Positions 18,122 to 26,812 of a DNA stretch of 64,000 nucleotides are shown in pieces (the first letter of the stretch is position 1; each line of letters opens with the position of its first letter). The stretch comes from Fictibacillus fluitans. GTDB lineage: Bacteria > Bacillota > Bacilli > Bacillales > Fictibacillaceae. Made by a program: the position numbers and the translations under genes. The notes beneath the pieces were generated by a model. The model worked only from the letters and a program-made list of their open reading frames with translations, made no database searches and was not told where the DNA came from. The stretch is taken from the NCBI RefSeq assembly GCF_030418125.1, contig NZ_JAUHTR010000001.1, forward strand, positions 806,001-870,000, in the 5' to 3' direction.

Positions 18122-18501
18122 AACACCATCTCCTTTACCTACCTTTATTTAGAATGTCCGTTCATATTTAAGTAAAAGCTTTTTGCTTATGGGGGAATAC
18201 CCATATCCTCTTTGATAAGATATGCTGGCCATTTAAATTAGGTTAATCAAAAAGAAGGTAGGCGTCGGTTTCGTTAATTACAGAGAAATGTTACAAAAAA
18301 TGAAACATTTGGATTTACTAAAGAGACGATTTTTTGTGTCGCTTTTTTAGCTTTTATAAGGGGCTGCCAGAAAGTCAATTTCACTAACTTTCTGGCAGCC
18401 CCTTATATACCCCTTTCTCTTATTCATTGCTTACCCTTACAATTCTTATTTTTTTGTTGTGCTTTTGTTATATTTTGGATAAGTAGTAATGAATGATTGT
18501 T
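18122..18501. other. Intergenic region, 380 bp
   Basis: Between two minus-strand units. No ORF with a ribosome site on either strand. It holds the upstream region of the operon beginning at 18121 and a large perfect inverted repeat (18355-18407). The rest is AT-rich without clear elements. Confidence 0.7.
18355..18407. repeat. Perfect 21-bp inverted repeat with 11-nt loop
   Basis: Left arm 18355-18375 starts TATAAGGGGCTGCCAG; right arm 18387-18407 is its exact complement. The loop is 18376-18386. There is no T-run directly after either arm, so it is not a textbook intrinsic terminator, though it may still stop transcription from the gene ending at 18502. GGGGCTGCCAGAAAGT resembles terminal repeats of some insertion sequences; two fused ends or a MITE remnant is possible. 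Confidence 0.85.
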
Positions 18502-19197
18502 TTATTTATTTGTATTGATATATCCTTGAATTACCGGCGGATGATCGTACATAAAAGGTGTTAGCTTTCTTCCTTCAAGTATTTTTTCTTCGGGAATATG
18601 TGAAACGGTGTCAGGAAGTCCTTCTAACCTTCCATAGTATATAAATTTGTCCTTTATCTTAGATAAACTTTTCGTATAACCATAGTGAACATAATGTAAA
18701 GCCGTCTCTAAAACATTGGGACCTACACCTTTTAAATATTCATGGACAGGTTGTTCCCACCGGAGTCCATCGTGATTTCTATATAAAAATTGTCTATGAT
18801 ACATAGGATCAAAATCACAAGAGTTTTGCATATGCCAATAATCACCTGTTAAATGATAAAACCAACATGTATATGCATCCACACTTTTATCAGATGTTAA
18901 TCTCTTAATTTCTTTAGCCAAATTAGGGTAAAAAACTTCATCAGCATCTATCTTTATCAGCCATTCTCCTTCAGCTTCCTCTAATGCAAGATTCCTCAAA
19001 TAAGCAAAATTATCTTTTGTATCATCCTGTAAAAGCTTAACTTTATCAAAGGAGTTTGCAATTTGAACTGTTTTATCAGTAGATCCATTATCTACAACGA
19101 TAATTTCATCCACAGCTTCATAAATAGATCGTATTGAATAGGGCAGAAATTGTTCCTCATCTTTCACAATATACATTGCCGATACGTTAGCTTTCAC
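18502..19197 (-). CDS. Glycosyltransferase family 2
   Basis: 231 residues from a GTG start with AGGAGGAAAG upstream. GT-A fold: 'SAMYIVKDEEQFLPYSIRSI', 'IIVVDNGSTDKT', 'DNFAYLRNLALEEAEGEWLIKIDADEVF' with the metal-binding DADE. 'W(Y/F)..D' and 'HYVHYGYTKSLSKIKDKF' toward the C-terminus fit the WaaE/SunS-like branch of GT2, which includes peptide glycosyltransferases. Third gene of a unit after the dehydratase and reductase at 20077 and 19223, so it may use their UDP-sugar product (inference). Confidence 0.85.
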   Translation of the reverse strand: MKANVSAMYIVKDEEQFLPYSIRSIYEAVDEIIVVDNGSTDKTVQIANSFDKVKLLQDDTKDNFAYLRNLALEEAEGEWLIKIDADEVFYPNLAKEIKRLTSDKSVDAYTCWFYHLTGDYWHMQNSCDFDPMYHRQFLYRNHDGLRWEQPVHEYLKGVGPNVLETALHYVHYGYTKSLSKIKDKFIYYGRLEGLPDTVSHIPEEKILEGRKLTPFMYDHPPVIQGYINTNK

Positions 19198-19222
19198 TAT
19201 CTTTCCTCCTATATTTGTAATC

Positions 19223-20080
19223 TTAATTGTATTTATAACTATAAAAACCTTGACTTGAATCTATCCAATTTTTCATTTCTATTATCATCTGATTATAGGA
19301 AGGCACATTATACAGAAAGTCTTTTCTTGTATTTACTAGCGTTTTATCATTAACTAATTTATTAAAAGATTTTATTTTTACGTCATCTTTAGAAAAAATG
19401 TTTTTTAACAAAATTAATAATTCATATTTGGAAATAACGGTAGGAGATGTAAAATGAACAAACCCGTAAACTCTTTTATCAATTAACCAATTTATCATTT
19501 TTGCAAGCTCCAGTGTCGTAACTCCATTCCACAATACTTTTTTGTAACCATTTATAATTCCTGACTGGTTCATAAACCAATGAAAAAGTCCGATCCCATC
19601 TTTTCTTATTTCAGGGCCAATTATGGATGTTCTTATTGTGGTTGAATTCTGACTATCTATCTCTCCTAAACTTTTTGTTTTTGAGTAGACAGTTAAGCCA
19701 TCTGCATCATCATCTTCTTTATAATTCCCTCTCTTTCCAGAAAAGACGCAATCTGTACTTATATGGATCAATCTAAAACCAGTTCTGGCAGATAATTGCG
19801 CCAACTTATGAGGGAAAATACTGTTTATATAGATGGCATTTTGTACATTACTTCTCGCACGATCGTTAATTACTCCAACAGCATTTATTACAACATCAGG
19901 AAGTAGTTTATAAATGCTAGCTTCGACTTGATTTATATCAAGTACATCTACTGTAAAGCTGTTCAATTCTTTAGAACAGCTTCTGATTGTATACCATACT
20001 TCGTGAGTGGTGTTTTTAGTTAAATACTCTTTAATCATGTGGCCTGCCATACCGTTACCACCAAATAACAATATTTTCAA
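19223..20080 (-). CDS. RmlD-like nucleotide-sugar 4-reductase
   Basis: 285 residues, RmlD-type short-chain dehydrogenase. NAD(P) site 'LLFGGNGMAGHMI' (GxxGxxG at 7-13), 'VINAVGVIND', 'HISTDCVFSG' and 'YSKTK' (YxxxK). It overlaps the dehydratase at 20077 by 4 bp, so both act in one pathway. RmlD-like reductases paired with a CapE/WbvB-type dehydratase reduce UDP-2-acetamido-2,6-dideoxy-hexos-4-ulose, giving for example UDP-L-RhaNAc (WbvR). It lacks the C-terminal cupin of CapF. dTDP-L-rhamnose is unlikely because rmlABC are absent here. Confidence 0.78.
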   Translation of the reverse strand: MKILLFGGNGMAGHMIKEYLTKNTTHEVWYTIRSCSKELNSFTVDVLDINQVEASIYKLLPDVVINAVGVINDRARSNVQNAIYINSIFPHKLAQLSARTGFRLIHISTDCVFSGKRGNYKEDDDADGLTVYSKTKSLGEIDSQNSTTIRTSIIGPEIRKDGIGLFHWFMNQSGIINGYKKVLWNGVTTLELAKMINWLIDKRVYGFVHFTSPTVISKYELLILLKNIFSKDDVKIKSFNKLVNDKTLVNTRKDFLYNVPSYNQMIIEMKNWIDSSQGFYSYKYN

Positions 20081-21069
20081 TTCATTAATCCTCCGCAGTT
20101 TAGCAGCTTTTCAATATCACTGGAAGACATTAGATTATCATTAGAACTATATCCAAACTTTTTATATTGTGGTAGACCGCTATATTTATCTAATAATTCA
20201 GTTGAAGGTTTTTGAGAAAGGATTACATAATATAGTTCATCATACCGATAAGTGAAAAATGACTCGTAATCCGAAATTAAAATTTCATGTATTTTTTCAC
20301 CTATCCTAATACCTATTTCATTGATATTTACAGGTTTCTCTGAAAAATTTTTGATTAATACTTCGGCAAGATCTAAAATACGACATGCTTTCATATTCAT
20401 AACAAAAATTTCTCCGCCCACAGACTCTAAAGCAGCTTTTAACAATAAATCAATTGTGTCAGTGATCGTTAAAAAAAACCGAGTCATTTCCTTGGACGTT
20501 AAAGTCACTTCATTCCCCTCTTTAATTTGCTGCTTAAATAAAGGTACAACACTCCCATTTGTCCCCAGGACATTTCCTGCTCTAATACAAACAAACCGGG
20601 TGGAATTACTATTAAGATTTGAATTAATAATCAATCTTTCTGCTAATGCTTTAGTCAAACCATAAATATTAACGGGGTCAACCGCTTTATCAGTAGATAC
20701 ATTAATTACTTTAACAACCTTATTTTTTATGCTGGCCCTAATTATATTTTCGGTACCAATTACATTTGTTTTTAAAGCTTCTAAAGGCTGAGCTTCACAA
20801 ATTGGAACATGCTTTAATGCTGCAAGATGAAAAATATAATCGACTTTTTTGCATGCATTGTAAACTGAGTTGTAATCCCTTACATCTCCGATGATAAATT
20901 TTAATGTTGCATGATTTATAGTTCTTTGCATTTCCACTTGAGCAAATTCATTTCGGGAAAATATTCGAATTTCTTTGGGTTTATAGCTTAATAACTTCTT
21001 GGTAAGTTCTCTTCCCCATGAACCTGTACCGCCCGTAATAAGAACAGTCTTATTTTCGAACAACCTCAT
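20077..21069 (-). CDS. UDP-GlcNAc 4,6-dehydratase (CapE/PseB-like)
   Basis: 330 residues, extended SDR of the polysaccharide-biosynthesis CapD-like group. 'VLITGGTGSWGREL' at 9-22, 'HLAALKHVPICEAQP' at 81-95, then 'VSTDKAVDPVNIYGLTK', giving Thr126, Asp127, Lys128 and YxxxK at 136-140, the active-site set of inverting UDP-GlcNAc dehydratases. The length matches soluble PseB/CapE/WbjB, not membrane-bound CapD/PglF. First step to 2-acetamido-2,6-dideoxy sugars. AAGGAGG lies very close to the ATG; a TTG two codons later would be better spaced. Confidence 0.87.
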   Translation of the reverse strand: MRLFENKTVLITGGTGSWGRELTKKLLSYKPKEIRIFSRNEFAQVEMQRTINHATLKFIIGDVRDYNSVYNACKKVDYIFHLAALKHVPICEAQPLEALKTNVIGTENIIRASIKNKVVKVINVSTDKAVDPVNIYGLTKALAERLIINSNLNSNSTRFVCIRAGNVLGTNGSVVPLFKQQIKEGNEVTLTSKEMTRFFLTITDTIDLLLKAALESVGGEIFVMNMKACRILDLAEVLIKNFSEKPVNINEIGIRIGEKIHEILISDYESFFTYRYDELYYVILSQKPSTELLDKYSGLPQYKKFGYSSNDNLMSSSDIEKLLNCGGLMN

Positions 21070-21217
21070 TCCCTCCTTAAATTCAGCATGAGCTACATAT
21101 ATACTATGTTTTTTTTTTTTCTGTGTTTGGGCTTAAAAAGAGGCTCATATTTTAAAACTGCCCTTACAAACATGATTCTTCTACATAAAATATTAAAAAG
21201 AATTAGGGGGAATTAGT

Positions 21218-21910
21218 TTGATAGGTATTTTTTTAACAGTTTTTAATCAAATTGAGGATACAAAAATCACTCTTAAAAGCCTTGAAAATAATACACTTTT
21301 ACCTTATAAGTTAGTAATCGTAGATGACATGTCAACAGATGGAACAATGTCATATTTAAGGCAACATAATTATATGGTTATTCAAAATGCTCACAAAACC
21401 AGTCAATCCTTTAGGTATAATCAAGGAATAAGATTTTTACTTGAAGATCCAAAAATTAAATATATTGTATCACTTCATAATGATATGACCTTTTACCCAA
21501 AATGGCTTGAAAGATTAATTAATGAATATAAGCACGATGATACGATTGGAAAACTTTCAGCTGCCAATTTAAATCTTTACGGTAATGATAATCCCGTCTT
21601 TGCAGATCAATTTATGAATAGCAATAAGAATCAATACTTTCCCGGAAACGGCGGACCTTGGATAATGTCTAGAGATGTAATTGATAAAGTGGGGTATTTT
21701 GATGAAAGCTTTGTAGGGTGTGGAGGTTATGAGGATTGGGACTATAATAATCGTGTTCTTAATAGTGGCTTAAAAGTAATGATTACTAACGGAAGTGCTG
21801 TATGGCATCCTGGGATGGGGACAAGGAAGCATTACGACAATTCTTCTGATGCTATAACGAATGCCAACATATATTTTCACAAGTGGGGAACATTTAATCC
21901 CTTAGTTTAA
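21218..21910 (+). CDS. Glycosyltransferase family 2
   Basis: 230 residues from a TTG start with AGGGGG 7 nt upstream. 'GIFLTVFNQIEDTKITLKSL', 'KLVIVDDMSTDGT' and 'YIVSLHNDMTFYPKWL' (a HND in place of DxD), then 'PWIMSRDVIDKVGYFDESF' with 'GGYEDWDYNNRV', the typical acceptor-side acidic ED motif of GT2 rhamnosyltransferase-like enzymes. The only plus-strand gene within the minus-strand glycosyltransferase block, so it has its own promoter. It ends at a hairpin shared with the convergent gene. Confidence 0.85.
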   Translation: MIGIFLTVFNQIEDTKITLKSLENNTLLPYKLVIVDDMSTDGTMSYLRQHNYMVIQNAHKTSQSFRYNQGIRFLLEDPKIKYIVSLHNDMTFYPKWLERLINEYKHDDTIGKLSAANLNLYGNDNPVFADQFMNSNKNQYFPGNGGPWIMSRDVIDKVGYFDESFVGCGGYEDWDYNNRVLNSGLKVMITNGSAVWHPGMGTRKHYDNSSDAITNANIYFHKWGTFNPLV

Positions 21911-21933
21911 TTAATGAGTGTAAATCACCACAT

Positions 21934-21958
21934 GAGGAGGATGATATCCTCCTTTTAT
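21934..21958. terminator. Terminator between convergent glycosyltransferase genes
   Basis: Eight-bp stem AGGAGGAT / ATCCTCCT with a 3-nt loop, then TTTATTT, just before the minus-strand stop at 21959. Confidence 0.7.
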
Positions 21959-22993
21959 TTAGATATTCAAATAAAATTGGCTATAAAGCGCTCCTGTGTG
22001 TTCCAGGCTATGTTTCGTTATATAGTTTGTTCCGTTGGAAATTAACTGGTTTTGTAATTTTGGATCTCCAAGTATATCAACAATTGCTTTTGTTAGTGTT
22101 TGAGATTCTTCATCAGCTAACTTATAGACTTCTTGTGCACTTAAATCCGAAAAATAAAGGTAATCAGTTGTAACAATTGGTCTTTTTGCTGCTAATGCCA
22201 TCTTAACTGCTGCTGATATCCCTTTTTGATCATGATCTTTATAGGGTAATACAATTATATCCATACAATGTAAATACTGAACAATTTCCAATTCTGTTAG
22301 GTAATCTTTTAACCAAATTAGATGATTGTTGCCTTCAAAATATACTTTTAACCTATTAAGAAATTCATAATAGGGATGTGTTTCGTTTAAATAATTGGGA
22401 TAGTGTGATAGGAAATGCCCTTTTATATTTGGATAGATGTATGTTAATTGGTTGATTGATTGAATGAGAGTCTCAATTCCTTTATGTGGAAAAGGAAAAC
22501 CAAAAAAACCAATTATTGGTTCGCCAGAAATTAATCTTTCTTCTTGAATTTCTTTTCTATCTTTTATTGGATAGACTTTACAAGGCATAGGCATCACTAA
22601 CATTTTTTCTTCTGGATATCCACCCCTAATACATAGATTCCTCATTTCTTCAGAATGAACAATAATCTTTGTACTTAATGATGATATTGTATCATTCAAT
22701 AATTTTAATTGAGGTAAATTGCTCCAAGTATGAAGTGTAGTAGCGATTGGAATATTCATTCTCTTTATTTCAGCCATCTTATTATATAAAGTGAAAAATG
22801 GATAAAATGAATATTCATATTGAAAATGGACCAAGTCAATATTCTTATTTATCAATTTAAAGTCTTCCACTGACTTAATAATTAAAGATTCAATACTTTT
22901 TGTCCTCGTGTATTCGACTATTTTTTTTGTATATTCCGCAATACCACACTGTTCCTCCCATGTCGGTATAACAATGGCAATTTTTTTACTCAT
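21959..22993 (-). CDS. Glycosyltransferase family 4
   Basis: 344 residues; GGGAG 7 nt before ATG. Opens 'KIAIVIPTWEEQCGIAEYTKK', the same CGI(A/N)EYT signature as the gene at 24150, its paralogue. 'VDLVHFQYEYSFYP'-type acceptor side, then 'GFFGFPFPHKGIETLIQSI' and 'HCMDIIVLPYKDHDQKGISAAVKMALAAKRPIVTTDY' in the donor domain, where the E-x7-E signature is degenerate. Start overlaps the end of the gene at 22986 by 8 bp. Last of three GT4 genes. Confidence 0.83.
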   Translation of the reverse strand: MSKKIAIVIPTWEEQCGIAEYTKKIVEYTRTKSIESLIIKSVEDFKLINKNIDLVHFQYEYSFYPFFTLYNKMAEIKRMNIPIATTLHTWSNLPQLKLLNDTISSLSTKIIVHSEEMRNLCIRGGYPEEKMLVMPMPCKVYPIKDRKEIQEERLISGEPIIGFFGFPFPHKGIETLIQSINQLTYIYPNIKGHFLSHYPNYLNETHPYYEFLNRLKVYFEGNNHLIWLKDYLTELEIVQYLHCMDIIVLPYKDHDQKGISAAVKMALAAKRPIVTTDYLYFSDLSAQEVYKLADEESQTLTKAIVDILGDPKLQNQLISNGTNYITKHSLEHTGALYSQFYLNI

Positions 22994-24116
22994 TTTTTTC
23001 TCCCAATTTTTCTAGAATAGGTTTAATATTCTCCATCATATTCGTGACATCCCACCACTGAACGACATCTTCTCTCGCTAATTCCCCCTTTTTTTTCACG
23101 ATTAAAGGGTTATCAAAAGTAAATCTTAAAAGTTTTCTTGTATCTGCGTACGATGGAATTGACCATTTCATACCTTTATATACCATATCATTTCTTGTTT
23201 GGAATTCTGGTATATTCTCCAATCCTTCAATATTTATTAAAAATCCGTTGCTTTCATTTATAAAATCAAGGTGTGCTGACCAGTTAGTTGTAATGACCGG
23301 TATCTGACAAGCCATGGATTCCAAAGCTGGAAGGTTCCACCCTTCTCCCCGAGTAGGTATAACATAGCAATTTCCTGCTGTATAAAAGGAAGGTAATTGA
23401 TCAGGACTAAAACCGTGAGTAATTAGTTTAATTAATGGATACTGATTTTTCTTCTTTTTTTCAATTATGGTTCTAAGATTACTCCTTATTTCTTTTCCTT
23501 CCTCATCAAAGTTACTTCCCGAGTAGGTTTTAATCAAAAGTGCGACTTTCTCATTTGAATTAAACTCATCTAAGAAAGCATTTATTAATATATCAAAACC
23601 CTTCCTTGGCACCCATTCGAAATTAGAAATGAACACAAAGTGATCTTCTAAATCAGGTAATTTTATAGGTAATGCTTCCGGAGAAAAACGTGTTGTATCA
23701 ATTCCTATAGGAATTACTTTTATTTTTTCTTCAATCACCCCACTTTCTTTAAATGTTTCCTTATTAAATGTTGATGGGACCCAAACTTGACTCATCTTGT
23801 TACATTTTTCAACCCACTGTTTAGGAATTCTGTCACACTCCAACATGGACATTCCTATATTTACTCTTCCAGGTATAGGATAAAATTCTTGCGCTATATT
23901 AATTTGAATAATTGGGCCATCAGGCAATATCCCATCTCCACAAATTTTAATTAAATTTAATCTTTCTTCACCAGATATTCCACTGTCCAACTTACTCCAA
24001 TCTCTGGGTATAACCCGGACCGTTTTCCCTTGTTTATGAAGACCGAGAGCAATAGTGCGTAATGTTTGGGCATATCCTGAAGCATCAAAAGTTGGTCCGA
24101 CTATTGTAACATTCAA
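22986..24116 (-). CDS. Glycosyltransferase family 4
   Basis: 376 residues if started at TTG 24116, which has GGGG 7 nt upstream; an in-frame GTG at 24125 lies within that ribosome site. 'NVTIVGPTFDASGYAQTLR' is followed by 'SMLECDRIPKQWVEKCNKMSQVWVPSTFN', 'FEWVPRKGFDILINAF' and 'TRGEGWNLPALESMACQIPVITTNW' with both donor-site glutamates. Same layout as the gene at 15901, which also has the 'ETDRIPDHWINLCNQMNQIWVPSSFN' stretch. Overlaps the downstream gene by 8 bp. Confidence 0.84.
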   Translation of the reverse strand: MNVTIVGPTFDASGYAQTLRTIALGLHKQGKTVRVIPRDWSKLDSGISGEERLNLIKICGDGILPDGPIIQINIAQEFYPIPGRVNIGMSMLECDRIPKQWVEKCNKMSQVWVPSTFNKETFKESGVIEEKIKVIPIGIDTTRFSPEALPIKLPDLEDHFVFISNFEWVPRKGFDILINAFLDEFNSNEKVALLIKTYSGSNFDEEGKEIRSNLRTIIEKKKKNQYPLIKLITHGFSPDQLPSFYTAGNCYVIPTRGEGWNLPALESMACQIPVITTNWSAHLDFINESNGFLINIEGLENIPEFQTRNDMVYKGMKWSIPSYADTRKLLRFTFDNPLIVKKKGELAREDVVQWWDVTNMMENIKPILEKLGEKNE

Positions 24117-24149
24117 ATTTATCACCCCAAATTTTGAAAAAATAGTAGT

Positions 24150-25190
24150 TTAACTGTAGTCCGTTATTACCTTTTGATAAAATGTTTTATATTTTTCAGC
24201 AATGTGTTTCCAATTATTTTTATTCATAAATAAGTTGGAGTTGCGAACCAATTTCCGCTGTAATACTTCTGAAGATAAAACAGTTTGAATTGCATTTTTT
24301 ATTGCTCCTACATCAACAGATTTAATTTTATATACTTCGCTATTGGTTAAGTCAGAAAAATGAATATAATCACTCGTAATGACCGGTTTTTGGGCAGCCA
24401 GCATTATTTTAACTGCAGAAGAAATCCCGTTACTTTCAAAATTAATATATGGAACAATATTTATATCCATCTGATGTAGATTATTAACAATGTCCCTAAC
24501 AGGTTTATATTCTTTGTGCCAAGTTAAATGTTTGTTTCCTTGAAATTTGCTTTCTAATTCTTTTTGGTAATCAATTAAAGACGGGTTATTTACAGTTGAA
24601 CTTGGAAAATGGGAAAAAAAATCACCCGTAATGTCAGGATAAATACTACTTTTCAGTTCATTAATTGCATCTATTAAAAACGGCATACCTTTGTTGGGAA
24701 ATGGAAAACCAAAAAAGCCGATTCTGGGGAAATTTTCTTGTTTATTATGAGGCAGAATAAAAGGTTCGGGTACTTGTTTACATCCCATGGGGATTACTTC
24801 AATATCGGTTGGTGCTACCCCTTGTCTTATTAGTATCTGCTTAAACTTTTCTGAATGAACGACAATTCGTGTGCTGTAGGACGCGATTAAACCATCAAAA
24901 GGAAATGTTTGTTCACTCCATGAATGGTAAGTTAGTACGATTGGAATTTTACTATCCTTAATATTTTTTATAATCATTGATATTTCAGGAAATTTATACA
25001 TAGAGTACTCATATTGAAAGTGTACAATGTCGATGTTTTTTAGGAGGATCTTTTTTGGGAAACTCAAATCAATATCTGAAAAAGTAATAATTTCTGCTTG
25101 CTTTTTTAATGAATCTATTAGATCAGAAGTATATTCATTTATTCCACATTCTTTCCCCATATGTGGGTTAACCATTGCAATTCGTACCAT
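24150..25190 (-). CDS. Glycosyltransferase family 4
   Basis: 346 residues from the ATG at 25190, preceded by AAGGAGGACATG; the long ORF start at 25256 is rejected for lack of a ribosome site. 'RIAMVNPHMGKECGINEYTSD', 'DIVHFQYEYSMYKFPE', 'GFFGFPFPNKGMPFLIDAI' and 'NIVPYINFESNGISSAVKIMLAAQKPVITSDY' match the gene at 21959 throughout. First gene of a three-GT4 operon, divergent from the methyltransferase at 25356. Confidence 0.84.
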   Translation of the reverse strand: MVRIAMVNPHMGKECGINEYTSDLIDSLKKQAEIITFSDIDLSFPKKILLKNIDIVHFQYEYSMYKFPEISMIIKNIKDSKIPIVLTYHSWSEQTFPFDGLIASYSTRIVVHSEKFKQILIRQGVAPTDIEVIPMGCKQVPEPFILPHNKQENFPRIGFFGFPFPNKGMPFLIDAINELKSSIYPDITGDFFSHFPSSTVNNPSLIDYQKELESKFQGNKHLTWHKEYKPVRDIVNNLHQMDINIVPYINFESNGISSAVKIMLAAQKPVITSDYIHFSDLTNSEVYKIKSVDVGAIKNAIQTVLSSEVLQRKLVRNSNLFMNKNNWKHIAEKYKTFYQKVITDYS

Positions 25191-25355
25191 CATGTCCTCC
25201 TTCACGCACAAATATAACCAATAAATTGTTACAGGTTTAGTCAGCATCATATGCACACAAAGAGTTGTTTGACATAAAAATAATTAACATCACTCTGACG
25301 TTTTTTAAACAACACTAAACTGCAAGTTAAATGTTTAAGGAGGGATATAACCAAT

Positions 25356-25946
25356 ATGTGTATTATTAGTAGAGATACATTCTTTAAAATTTTTGGTAGC
25401 GGATCTTTTATTGGGGAAGGATCAGGGTTTATGGGATCAGACTTAGAACCTTTAATATCTTTTTCAAGAGTTTTTCGACCCAAGACAATTGTTGAAATTG
25501 GAATTCAGAGGGGTATGACTGCAAAATGCTTATTGGAAAATAGTCCATGGATTGAAAAGTATATTGGAATTGACGTTACTCCTGATCATAAAACTACCTT
25601 GCACATACAACAAAATGAGGTCCCAACCATTCCCGGTGAATGTGTAAAAGATGATTCAAGAGTTGAGCTAATTGTAAGACCTCATGGATCACGCGAGTTA
25701 CAACCAGCAGACCTGCCAAAAGCTGATTTAATATTCATTGATGGAGATCACTCAGAAGAAGGAGTATTATTTGATACAAATCTAGCTCGTCAAATTATAA
25801 AAAAAGGGGGAATAATTTGTTGGCATGATTATGGGAATCACCTTGTACCTGGTGTACAAACGGTTATTGATCAATTAAATATTAATGAAGGCGATCATAT
25901 CTGTCTCATTGAAAATGGACTTTTATGTTTTCAATTTGCAATATAA
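25356..25946 (+). CDS. Class I SAM-dependent methyltransferase (Methyltransf_24/CmcI type)
   Basis: 196 residues. 'KTIVEIGIQRGMTAKCLLE' is motif I, 'KYIGIDVTPDH' the acidic motif II, 'KADLIFIDGDHSEEGVLFD' the metal/SAM motif typical of CmcI- and TylF-like sugar or small-molecule O-methyltransferases, and 'KKGGIICWHDYGNHLVPGV' the closing strand. The ribosome site AAGGAGG is 12-13 nt before ATG, rather far. Divergent from the GT4 operon. Likely modifies the glycan or a surface protein; substrate unknown. Confidence 0.8.
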   Translation: MCIISRDTFFKIFGSGSFIGEGSGFMGSDLEPLISFSRVFRPKTIVEIGIQRGMTAKCLLENSPWIEKYIGIDVTPDHKTTLHIQQNEVPTIPGECVKDDSRVELIVRPHGSRELQPADLPKADLIFIDGDHSEEGVLFDTNLARQIIKKGGIICWHDYGNHLVPGVQTVIDQLNINEGDHICLIENGLLCFQFAI

Positions 25947-26075
25947 TTTTTAAATCCTCCTTCAATATTGCTTATTTAAAAAATTATATTAAGCAAACAA
26001 ACTTAATTTTATCACGCTTACAAGATCGTTCGCGGTACCCAAACCTGAAAATTCAGAAAATTAACAAGACTTAAT

Positions 26076-26101
26076 ACGATCTACTATATACACATAATAT
26101 G
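26076..26101 (+). promoter_or_regulatory. Candidate sigma-K-type promoter of 26221-26760
   Basis: AC (26076-26077), 15 bp, then CATAATATG (26093-26101), close to the sigma-K pattern AC-N16-CATAnnnTA. It would give a leader of about 110 nt before the gene at 26221. Weak evidence in AT-rich DNA. Confidence 0.3.
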
Positions 26102-26220
26102 CCTCAAACTTTAACCTCTCCTGTTTCCGCCTTTATAATCTCCTTAGTCTGTCTACAAACAGTTCTACTTCTAAAAAGACTGTTAATATACTAAATAAAA
26201 GCGAAAAAACGGGAGGCATT

Positions 26221-26502
26221 ATGGTCAAAAAGAGGGTTTTGCGAAAAACTTCGTCTTGTTCAAATAACTGTGTCTGCTCCATCTTTAAAACTGCAAAAAA
26301 AGGCACCTTATTTCAGGTCGTTCTTCGTGGAAGCAGTCGAACGCTCAGACCTGAGGCGACTGTGGATGCGGTGTTCAGTTTTACTTCGTATAATCCAATG
26401 ACATGCTGTGTGACGTTCAGCTATACTTATACAACGGGCATCACACGTCTGGTAATTTTGGATTGCCGTCAGCTTTCGGCGGTTGTTTACAGAACAGGTT
26501 AA
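26221..26502 (+). CDS. Small cysteine-rich putative exosporium/coat protein, 93 aa
   Basis: Ribosome site GGGAGGC before ATG. Basic N-terminus (VKKRVLRK) followed by C-x4-CVC at about 13-20, a beta-like middle, 'MTCCVTFSYTY' and 'LVILDCRQLSAVV'. This reproduces the C-x-C...CC-x-T-F...(N/D)C pattern of the genes at 4052, 4592 and 26521 and recalls CotY/CotZ/ExsY in short form. No signal peptide. Forms a unit with the gene 18 bp downstream. Its place next to fabI equals that of cotZ/cotO in B. subtilis. Confidence 0.7.
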   Translation: MVKKRVLRKTSSCSNNCVCSIFKTAKKGTLFQVVLRGSSRTLRPEATVDAVFSFTSYNPMTCCVTFSYTYTTGITRLVILDCRQLSAVVYRTG

Positions 26503-26520
26503 AAAAGGAGGGTTATCATT

Positions 26521-26760
26521 GTGAGACAAAGATTGTCTTGCCGCTGTAATGGATGTGTTTGCCGATTATTATCTCAAGCCAACAAAGGAGACAGTTTCTT
26601 TTTGATTGCTGCCGGTACTGATAGAGCAACCGGTAGTCCATTAACCTTTATTAAAATTGATCAAACTACATGCTGCGCAACATTCTCTTTTCCAAACGAC
26701 GGCCGTAATGATATTGCGGTTGTTAATTGCACAGAGCTGGCCGGACTTATCCCTGTTTAA
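26521..26760 (+). CDS. Small cysteine-rich putative exosporium/coat protein, 79 aa
   Basis: Starts at GTG 26521 with AAAAAGGAGG 9 nt upstream. 'RQRLSCRCNGCVCRLLSQ' at the N-terminus, 'TTCCATFSF' in the middle and 'IAVVNCTELAGLIPV' at the C-terminus: the clearest example of the shared pattern. About 18 bp after its paralogue and closed by a strong terminator shared with fabI. Probably crosslinks into the spore outer layer through disulfides (inference from CotY/ExsY). Confidence 0.72.
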   Translation: MRQRLSCRCNGCVCRLLSQANKGDSFFLIAAGTDRATGSPLTFIKIDQTTCCATFSFPNDGRNDIAVVNCTELAGLIPV

Positions 26761-26767
26761 ACAGAAA

Positions 26768-26800
26768 AAAGCCATTGAGGCATAATCCTCAATGGCTTTC
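26768..26800. terminator. Bidirectional intrinsic terminator
   Basis: Thirteen-bp stem AAAGCCATTGAGG / CCTCAATGGCTTT with a 6-nt loop; A-run before it. Shared by the coat gene and convergent fabI. Confidence 0.88.
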
Positions 26801-26812
26801 ACTGTTACATAT

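Noticed and set aside
19223-21069. dTDP-L-rhamnose or pseudaminic acid pathway
   Set aside because: The dehydratase is of the UDP-GlcNAc type and rmlA, rmlC, pseC and pseF-like genes are missing from the window.
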